Source of the DNA: DAIUCA01 sp964613675
GTDB lineage: Bacteria > Pseudomonadota > Gammaproteobacteria > Competibacterales > Competibacteraceae
Direction: 5' to 3'
Length of the DNA stretch: 16,159 nt
NCBI GenBank assembly: GCA_964613675.1
Contig: CAZTIH010000052.1
Location: forward strand, 1 to 16,159
In this document: positions 6,756 to 12,765 of the stretch, piece by piece
How the letters are laid out: each line of letters opens with the position of its first letter
Numbering within the stretch: position 1 is the first letter of the stretch
The notes under the pieces: model-generated
The model's database searches: none
Told to the model about the DNA's origin: nothing
What the model saw: the letters and a program-made list of their open reading frames with translations, nothing else
Translations under genes and position numbers: made by a program

Positions 6756-8602
6756 CCGCCCCTCGCTTCGCTATCGGAATTGATTTAGGCACGACGCACT
6801 GTGCCATGAGCGCGGTGGATTTGACCCTGAGCGATCGAAATGACATCACCCAATTCTCATTCGACATCCCACAATTAATCGCTGCCGGACAGGTCGAGAA
6901 TAAACCCCTATTACCCTCATTTTTATATTTACCTGTCGCTAAAGAATTTGGCGCCAGTGAATTAACATTACCTTGGGGAATGGATGAATTAGTGGTGGGA
7001 CAATTAGCCCGAGAATTAGGCGCTAAAAGCCCTTCACGCTTAATTGCGAGTGCCAAAAGTTGGCTATGTCATTCGGCAATCGACCGCCGAACCGCGTTGC
7101 TTCCCATTGATGCGCCTGCCGATGTTCCGAAAATGTCGCCATTGGAAGCCTCCGTTCATTATCTCAGACATCTTAAAAACGCTTGGAACGAGACCTATCC
7201 CGATGATCCGTTGGAGCAACAATCTATTGTCCTAACTGTACCTGCGTCATTCGATCCCGCCGCACGTGAACTCACAGCAGAAGCGGCTAAATTGGCAGAA
7301 TTTGATTCTATTATCCTCTTGGAAGAACCTCAGGCCGCTATTTACAGTTGGATTCAGAATTCTGAGGGCGAATGGCGCAATCAAGTAGAAGTCGGCGACA
7401 TTATCCTCGTCGTTGATCTTGGGGGCGGAACCACGGATTTTTCACTAGTTGCTGTCAGCGAAAAAGCCGGCAATTTAGAACTTCAGCGCGTTGCGGTGGG
7501 AGACCACATTCTGCTGGGGGGCGACAATATGGATTTAGCATTGGCCTATCTGCTACGACAAAAATTGCAGAATGAAGGCAAATCACTTGATGCCTGGCAA
7601 ACGCAAAACCTAGCTCATAACTGTCGGAATGCTAAGGAATTATTGCTCAGCGACCCCACCCAAATGAGTGCGCAAATCGCCGTACCCAGTCGCAGTTCCA
7701 AACTAATCGGCAGCACGCTGCGCGGCGAATTGACCCGTGAAGAGATCACTTCTGCACTCATCGAAGGATTCTTTCCGAAGGGTTCGATTGAAGATCTTCC
7801 CCAGCAACGCATTCGCAGCGCCCTGACCAAAATCGGTCTGCCTTATGCCCAGGATGCGTCGATTACCCGTCATTTAGCCGCTTTTTTGCGTAAACAGGTG
7901 GGGGCGGTGAATGATCTCTCTCATTTCACGCCCAATTCGCATCATCGCTTTCTACACCCCACAGCCGTCTTATTGAACGGTGGCGTATTCAAAGCTACCC
8001 CCCTAGTAGATCGCCTATTTGATGTATTGAACGGCTGGTTAGCAGCTGAAAACGCTCCCCCTGCCCGTTTATTGCGGGGTTTCGACCTCGATTTAGCAGT
8101 TGCAAAAGGGGCGGCCTACTACGGTTATGCTCGTCAAGGTCAGGGAGTACGCATTCGGGGCGGTACAGCGCGTTCTTACTATATCGGAATCGAAAGCAAT
8201 ACCCCGGCAGTCCCTGGGATCGAGCCTCCATTACAGGCCGTCTGCGTAGCTCCCTTCGGCATGGAGGAAGGAACCGAAGCGGCTTTACCTCCCCAATCCA
8301 TCGGCGTCATTGTGGGAGAAAGTGTTCAATACCGCTTTTTCAGCTCGACAACGCGACGGGAAGACGAAGTCGGCACCGCATTAGAGCTTCATGCAGAATC
8401 AGAATTGACCGAAATTGACCCCATTGAAGCCATTTTGCCTGCCGATCACCGCGAAAGTGGCCAAATTATCGAAGTACAGCTCCGCGCTGCCGTCACCGAA
8501 TTAGGCGTTTTACAGCTCGAAGCGGTCCCAACTGATGGTTCTGCACCCTGGAAAGTTGAATTAAGCGTGCGCGAATCCCGTCCATCCCACGCCACCGAAT
8601 GA
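6752..8602 (+). CDS. Hsp70 family protein (atypical, DUF2760-associated)
   Basis: The 616-residue protein has a full actin-like/Hsp70 ATPase: phosphate-1 loop IGIDLGTTHCAMS (8-20), EEPQAA (191-196), phosphate-2 loop VVDLGGGTTDFS (220-231), adenosine motif LLNGGVF (407-413) and AVAKGAAYYG (449-458). Hydrolysis-linked Thr residues are present in both phosphate loops. After the ATPase the sequence departs from DnaK. The DVTPLSLGIET-type entry to the peptide-binding domain is replaced by ARSYYIGIE (473-481); a beta-rich region (about 480-610) follows, there is no long helical lid, and the C-terminus lacks EEVD-type tails. It is therefore an Hsp70 paralogue in which client binding may be altered. 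It is strongly similar along its length to the next gene (shared SAKSWLCH, PASFDP, LPYA.....TRHLA), so the pair arose by duplication. No dnaJ or grpE is nearby. Confidence 0.9.
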   Translation: MTAPRFAIGIDLGTTHCAMSAVDLTLSDRNDITQFSFDIPQLIAAGQVENKPLLPSFLYLPVAKEFGASELTLPWGMDELVVGQLARELGAKSPSRLIASAKSWLCHSAIDRRTALLPIDAPADVPKMSPLEASVHYLRHLKNAWNETYPDDPLEQQSIVLTVPASFDPAARELTAEAAKLAEFDSIILLEEPQAAIYSWIQNSEGEWRNQVEVGDIILVVDLGGGTTDFSLVAVSEKAGNLELQRVAVGDHILLGGDNMDLALAYLLRQKLQNEGKSLDAWQTQNLAHNCRNAKELLLSDPTQMSAQIAVPSRSSKLIGSTLRGELTREEITSALIEGFFPKGSIEDLPQQRIRSALTKIGLPYAQDASITRHLAAFLRKQVGAVNDLSHFTPNSHHRFLHPTAVLLNGGVFKATPLVDRLFDVLNGWLAAENAPPARLLRGFDLDLAVAKGAAYYGYARQGQGVRIRGGTARSYYIGIESNTPAVPGIEPPLQAVCVAPFGMEEGTEAALPPQSIGVIVGESVQYRFFSSTTRREDEVGTALELHAESELTEIDPIEAILPADHRESGQIIEVQLRAAVTELGVLQLEAVPTDGSAPWKVELSVRESRPSHATE

Positions 8603-8604
8603 GG
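8601..8604 (+). promoter_or_regulatory. Ribosome binding site supporting a GTG start
   Basis: GAGG overlaps the TGA of the preceding Hsp70 gene and lies five bases before the GTG at 8610. An ATG at 8606 sits between them but is in another frame, so GTG is the supported start of the second Hsp70. Confidence 0.6.
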
Positions 8605-8609
8605 TATGA

Positions 8610-11228
8610 GTGACCATCCTGGGGATTGATCTTGGCACAAGCCACTGTGCCCTTGCCTATGAAAATCATAGTCAAATCAAAATTTTACCGATTCCACAAC
8701 TCGTTGCTTTGGGTCAAGTTGCACCTCGTGAACTGTTGCCTTCGCTGCGTTATCACGGGAAAGCGGATGAGTTCAGTAGTGCCCAACTTGCCTTGCCTTG
8801 GGCGACTGAAAAACAGCCAGTAATTATCGGCGAATTGGCACGCGAATTAGGATCACAGAGGGCATCGCAATTAGTCGTGAGTGCAAAAAGTTGGCTATGT
8901 CACCAAGGCATTGACCGCGAACAATCATTACTTCCGTGGGGAAGTTCGGAGATTTACAAAATATCCCCCATTTCCGCTTCGGCAAGTTATTTACGGCACT
9001 TAAAAATGGCATGGGAGTCCGTTCACGGTGACATCGGACAAGCGACAGTCGTTTTAACCGTCCCCGCTTCATTCGATCCCACCGCTAGGGCACTCACATT
9101 AGCGGCAGCAAAGGAAGCTGAATTGCCCAACGTACATTTGGTAGAAGAACCTCAAGCCGCTTGTTATTACTGGCTGCAAAAACAGACCGATTTGAATCAA
9201 TCATTAGCTAATATCAAGGTCATTTTAGTGGTGGATATTGGGGGAGGAACCACCGACTTTTCTCTTATTTCAGTCGCCCATGAAACCGCTACTATTCCGC
9301 AATTAAATCGCATCGGCGTGGGCGATCATTTGTTATTGGGCGGCGATAATTTAGATCTCGCACTAGCGCATCATTTGGAAGCCCAATTTTCCCAAAAACT
9401 GACGCCCAGCGAATTTAGCCAACTCTTATTGCGTTCTCGTGCCGCGAAAGAACAATTACTCGTCGCAGATCCCCCTAAAATGCCCCTATCCATCGCGGTA
9501 CTGGGAAGCGGCCGCAAACTCGTAGGGGGGAGCAAGCAGGTCACTTTATCTGCTGAAATCGCGCAAAAAGTGCTGTTAGACGGATTTTTTCCCTTAGTGG
9601 ATTTTCAAGATCGCCCCAAACGCCGCCGCGCCGCATTAGTCGAATTTGGACTCCCTTACGCCGCCGAACCCGCCATCACGCGACATTTAGCTGACTTCCT
9701 TGAGCGGCACAAAACCGCCATTCGCGCCGCAGTGGGAGAGGACTTACCTCCCCTACCTGACGCACTTTTACTCAATGGGGGCGTCACAAAAAGCCCGCAG
9801 ATTGCCCAGCGTCTGCAAAAACAGCTCGAATTATGGCGAGAAAGCGAAGTTAAATGCCTCGACAACGATGCTCCCGATTTGGCGGTCGCAAAAGGAGCCG
9901 TCGCCTACGCAATGGCACGCCGTGGACAGGGCATTAAAATTAGTAGCGGTGCCGCCCGTAGCTATTACCTAAAAATTGGCGACCACCAGGGGATTTGTTT
10001 GCTCCCCAAAGGAACGCCCGAAAACCAACAAATCACGATTGAACGACCCTTATTATTGCAATTGGGCCAGCCCGTACAATTTTGGCTCTGTGCCGCTATA
10101 GACGACACGATCTCCGCCCCCGGCGAAATTATTGTGTTGAGCAACGAAGAATCGTTACCTCCCTTGGCGACGGTATTTGCGGCGAAGGAAAAACGGCGGC
10201 AGGTGGCGGTTAAATTAGTCGCGGAATTAGATGAATTAGGTAATTTGAAAACTACAGCGTTGGGCATTGAAGAAAGCCGTCAATTTCCCCTCGCTTTTGA
10301 ACTGCGTGGCCAAGCAAGAGTGTTATTCGACGCCCCACATCCGCAGCTCGAATTAGCTATTCAAAGAATTGATTTGAATTACGGTCCGAAACAATCCAAT
10401 GTCGATCCCAAGTCTATTAAACGACTTCGCGGCGATTTAGAAGAATTATTGGGCAATCGGGAAATGTGGCCGCCCAGTTTGCTGCGTCAATTAGCCGATG
10501 CCCTGTTGGATCGTGCTAAGCGCCGTCGCCGATCCCCAGACCACGAGCGAGTGTGGATCAATTTGGTCGGTTATTGTCTGCGGCCGGGTTACGGTTACCC
10601 CCTCGATGAGTGGCGCGTCGAGCAGCTTTGGCACCTCTATTCATCGGGTCTGCAATTCGCGCAAGAGAAACAGAAATGGGCAGAATGGTGGACGCTTTGG
10701 CGCCGTGTGGCCGGGGGCTTAAATCCTCAGTCCCATGCCCAATTATTTGCAGATGCGCAAAATTCCCAATGTGCCCCTCTGGACGCGCTACGTTTGGTCG
10801 GCGCATTAGAACATCTCAGTGCAGATCAGAAGGCTAATTATGGTGATCAGATTCTGAAGCAACTGGCAGAACATGAAACGGCGGTGATGACTTTGGGCCG
10901 ATTGGGAAACCGCTGTCCAACCTACGGTCGTGCAGAGAATGTGATCCTGCCCAGTCGCATAACTCCTTGGTTAGAAAAGCTTTTTCAACTCGACTGGCGC
11001 GATCGTCCTTTAGCAGGACTGGCGGCTGTTTTAATGACACGCCCTAGTGGAGATCGCTTACGAGATGTCGATGAGTCCTGGCGATTTCGCGTTAAATCCC
11101 AGTTAAAACAACAAGATGTCTCCTCTAAATGGTTTGCTTTATTGGAAACCGTTGGCCCTCTCGATCCCACTGAAGGGGATACGGTATTTGGCGAGCGTTT
11201 GCCGCTGGGATTGAAGTTAATCGACTAA
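8610..11228 (+). CDS. Hsp70 family protein with C-terminal DUF3731-type extension
   Basis: This 872-residue protein starts with an Hsp70 ATPase: LGIDLGTSHCAL (4-15), VEEPQAA (178-184), VVDIGGGTTDFS (207-218), LLNGGV (387-392) and AVAKGAVAYA (425-434). ARSYYLKIG (449-457) leads into a short beta-rich region (about 458-590) as in its neighbour. Beyond residue ~590 lies a helical extension of about 280 residues absent from the first Hsp70. It contains WPPSLLRQLADALLDRAKRR (620-639), NLVGYCLRPGYGYPLDEWR (651-669) and a Trp-rich KWAEWWTLWRRVAGGL stretch (689-704), which I recognise as DUF3731. DUF3731 has no known activity; a lid-like or partner-binding role is inference. GTG start, seven bases after the previous stop: third gene of the DUF2760-Hsp70-Hsp70 operon. 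It is not canonical DnaK, so client and nucleotide-exchange partners are unknown. Confidence 0.9.
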   Translation: MTILGIDLGTSHCALAYENHSQIKILPIPQLVALGQVAPRELLPSLRYHGKADEFSSAQLALPWATEKQPVIIGELARELGSQRASQLVVSAKSWLCHQGIDREQSLLPWGSSEIYKISPISASASYLRHLKMAWESVHGDIGQATVVLTVPASFDPTARALTLAAAKEAELPNVHLVEEPQAACYYWLQKQTDLNQSLANIKVILVVDIGGGTTDFSLISVAHETATIPQLNRIGVGDHLLLGGDNLDLALAHHLEAQFSQKLTPSEFSQLLLRSRAAKEQLLVADPPKMPLSIAVLGSGRKLVGGSKQVTLSAEIAQKVLLDGFFPLVDFQDRPKRRRAALVEFGLPYAAEPAITRHLADFLERHKTAIRAAVGEDLPPLPDALLLNGGVTKSPQIAQRLQKQLELWRESEVKCLDNDAPDLAVAKGAVAYAMARRGQGIKISSGAARSYYLKIGDHQGICLLPKGTPENQQITIERPLLLQLGQPVQFWLCAAIDDTISAPGEIIVLSNEESLPPLATVFAAKEKRRQVAVKLVAELDELGNLKTTALGIEESRQFPLAFELRGQARVLFDAPHPQLELAIQRIDLNYGPKQSNVDPKSIKRLRGDLEELLGNREMWPPSLLRQLADALLDRAKRRRRSPDHERVWINLVGYCLRPGYGYPLDEWRVEQLWHLYSSGLQFAQEKQKWAEWWTLWRRVAGGLNPQSHAQLFADAQNSQCAPLDALRLVGALEHLSADQKANYGDQILKQLAEHETAVMTLGRLGNRCPTYGRAENVILPSRITPWLEKLFQLDWRDRPLAGLAAVLMTRPSGDRLRDVDESWRFRVKSQLKQQDVSSKWFALLETVGPLDPTEGDTVFGERLPLGLKLID

Positions 11229-11287
11229 TCATATTCAACACGGCAACTCATCTCGCCAAAAATCTTTCTCAATCAATTAGTTATTTG

Positions 11288-12058
11288 TTAATATCTTGCG
11301 CGAATCGCTGCTAATTCACCGCTATTGTGTAACCGAATTAGCGCCGCATTGGCTCGACTAATAATTTCGGGGGACAGACGCTTGGAGAGTGCAAGGTATT
11401 GGGCATCGTCTTTGAACGAACGCGGCAGTAATCGCAATTGCGGTTCAATTCCCAACTGTCGCATCGTAAACACCACACCTAAATCCGTTGAATAATAAAA
11501 ACGCGCCCGATTCCGTAGCAATTTCCGCAAGTTATCTTCCCGCGTCTTACCGCTAAAATCTAAAATTAAATTGCCTTGCTCTTCTAAATAACGCTGATGA
11601 GCCGTTCCCGCATCGACCATCACCACCCCCTGCGCACCCAAACGCCGCACATCGTCCCAATCTTCTACCGCCACCTCATCATTTGCATTCACCACTAACT
11701 TGTTATAAGTGGCGTACAAGCGAGGCTCCAGAAAGACAAACTTCGCTTCGCGTTCTGCATTCCGAATCATTCCAAAAAAAGCGTCGATCTCACCATCTTC
11801 TAAAGATTTCTCGATGCGCCGAAAAGGGACAGGTTCGGGATCAAATGTAATGCGGAGACTCGGATCGACGCGCATCATCGCCTGAATAATCTCTCCGCAT
11901 ACGCCACCAATCACATTTCCATTGGCATCTGGGGCCTGTCGCAGATATTTCGGTTCGCTGTCCTGAATCATGGTGCGCAACTCGATAATCTGCGCATTGA
12001 CACCGCTTACCGTAAAAAACTGAGCGATAAATACGCTACAGAAGAATAAATTACGCAT
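11288..12058 (-). CDS. Periplasmic solute-binding protein, SBP_bac_3 type
   Basis: The 256-residue precursor has an export signal: a short basic start (MRN), a hydrophobic core (4-18) and a V-N-A cleavage site after residue 22, leaving a mature protein beginning QIIELRTM. The rest has the two-lobed type 3 solute-binding character: GGVCGEIIQAMMR (helix 1 region), VPFRRIEKSLEDGEIDAFFGM, a hinge near VVMVDAGTAHQRYL and a C-terminal LSPEIISRANAALIRL followed by SGELAAI. These features recall amino-acid or opine binding proteins and similar receptors. No ABC permease or ATPase lies beside it, so it may serve a distant transporter or a sensor, or bind something other than an amino acid. AAAGG six bases before the ATG is a good ribosome binding site. 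A hairpin just upstream (12085-12120) probably ends ssb transcription first. Confidence 0.8.
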   Translation of the reverse strand: MRNLFFCSVFIAQFFTVSGVNAQIIELRTMIQDSEPKYLRQAPDANGNVIGGVCGEIIQAMMRVDPSLRITFDPEPVPFRRIEKSLEDGEIDAFFGMIRNAEREAKFVFLEPRLYATYNKLVVNANDEVAVEDWDDVRRLGAQGVVMVDAGTAHQRYLEEQGNLILDFSGKTREDNLRKLLRNRARFYYSTDLGVVFTMRQLGIEPQLRLLPRSFKDDAQYLALSKRLSPEIISRANAALIRLHNSGELAAIRARY

Positions 12059-12084
12059 GAGGAGCCTTTCTTTAATTGGAAAGG

Positions 12085-12120
12085 CTTCAGAAAATGCCGT
12101 CGTTATGTGACGGCTTGAAG
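12085..12120 (-). terminator. Hairpin, probable terminator of ssb
   Basis: A perfect six-base-pair stem, GCCGTC (12096-12101) with GACGGC (12109-12114), encloses a seven-base loop. An outer five-base-pair stem, CTTCA (12085-12089) with TGAAG (12116-12120), extends it through an asymmetric internal loop. On the minus strand the inner stem is followed by ATTTTC, a short T run, as expected of a modest intrinsic terminator. It lies about 60 bases beyond the ssb stop and just before the solute-binding-protein gene. Confidence 0.4.
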
Positions 12121-12172
12121 TTTTACATATTAAGAATTCGTGAGACTTTTATGACAAAATGATTTGGTTGAT

Positions 12173-12691
12173 TTAAAAAGGGACGTCATCATCGAAATCC
12201 TCGCTTTCCGGCGGCGGTGGGGCGGGACGCGAGGCAGGACGGCTACTCGGCGGGCGGGCGCTACGAGAAGCAGAGGGGGGGGTACGCACGGGTGCAGATG
12301 GGGCTTCATCGGGAAATTCGGGAGGAATATCATCGTCATACGGCACGCTCCCGCCCTGTCTTGCCCCCAGCATCGTCATCGACTGACAGACAATTTCGGT
12401 GGTGTATTTTTCCACATTGTTCTGATCTGTCCATTTGCGCGTTTGCAGACGTCCTTCTACATAAACCTGGCTGCCCTTACGCAGATACTGTTTAGCGATT
12501 TCGGCTAATTTGTCGTATATCACGATGCGATGCCACTCCGTACGCTCGACCTTCTCTCCAGAGTTTTTATCCTTCCAAGAGTCGCTGGTCGCAATCGAAA
12601 AATTCGCAATCGCAAGGCCATTCTGAGAGTACCGCACCTCGGGATCGCGACCTAAATGCCCAATAATCATGACTTTGTTTAATCCAGCCAT
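12173..12691 (-). CDS. ssb: Single-stranded DNA-binding protein SSB
   Basis: SSB coats single-stranded DNA in replication, recombination and repair and recruits partners through its acidic tip. The 172-residue protein begins MAGLNKVMIIGHLGRDPEVR. The OB fold covers about 1-110, with the aromatic DNA-contacting region ATSDSWKDK and the KWTD.....KYTTEIV strand. The tail (about 115-172) is disordered and rich in Pro, Ser, Arg and Ala, and it ends DFDDDVPF, the conserved partner-binding peptide. The ATG at 12691 fits the family start and has AGGT ten bases upstream; the frame stays open 20 codons further 5', but that would run through the shared intergenic region. It is divergent from uvrA, as in E. 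coli. The repetitive G/C-rich tail creates long spurious open frames in other phases. Confidence 0.95.
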   Translation of the reverse strand: MAGLNKVMIIGHLGRDPEVRYSQNGLAIANFSIATSDSWKDKNSGEKVERTEWHRIVIYDKLAEIAKQYLRKGSQVYVEGRLQTRKWTDQNNVEKYTTEIVCQSMTMLGARQGGSVPYDDDIPPEFPDEAPSAPVRTPPSASRSARPPSSRPASRPAPPPPESEDFDDDVPF

Positions 12692-12765
12692 TCTATGCTC
12701 TACCTGCGAAATAAATGAGTTTGCATAGTCTCTATAGTGCGCAACTTTCAAATTTAGGTCTAGCC
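12692..12765. promoter_or_regulatory. Divergent ssb/uvrA promoter region
   Basis: This 74-base interval must hold promoters for both genes. For ssb, TTGAAA (minus strand, 12751-12746) and TATGCA (12727-12722), 18 bases apart, form a plausible weak promoter. For uvrA, TATAGT at 12733-12738 could be a -10 without a clear -35. A perfect ATAG-TCT-CTAT inverted repeat (12725-12735) sits within a wider imperfect dyad, TTGC...GCAA (12721-12744), and could be an operator. No E. coli-type LexA box (CTGT, eight bases, ACAG) is present. AGG at 12756-12758 is the uvrA ribosome binding site. Confidence 0.35.

Noticed and set aside
6752..8602. Calling the first Hsp70 dnaK or hscA
   Set aside because: The peptide-binding domain lacks the canonical entry motif and lid, and there is no neighbouring dnaJ, grpE, hscB or iron-sulfur gene.
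10558..10837. Overlapping open frames on both strands within the second Hsp70 gene
   Set aside because: Arg-rich, low-complexity translations, typical of alternative-frame shadows of the DUF3731 coding region.
12164..12508. Long plus-strand open frames opposite ssb
   Set aside because: They exist only because the repetitive G/C-rich Pro/Ser/Arg codons of the SSB tail keep other frames open; the translated peptides look like low-complexity shadow sequence and SSB is certain.
12692..12765. LexA/SOS box between ssb and uvrA
   Set aside because: Looked for because E. coli has one here, but no CTGT-N8-ACAG pattern is present; the dyad that is present is not a known LexA site.
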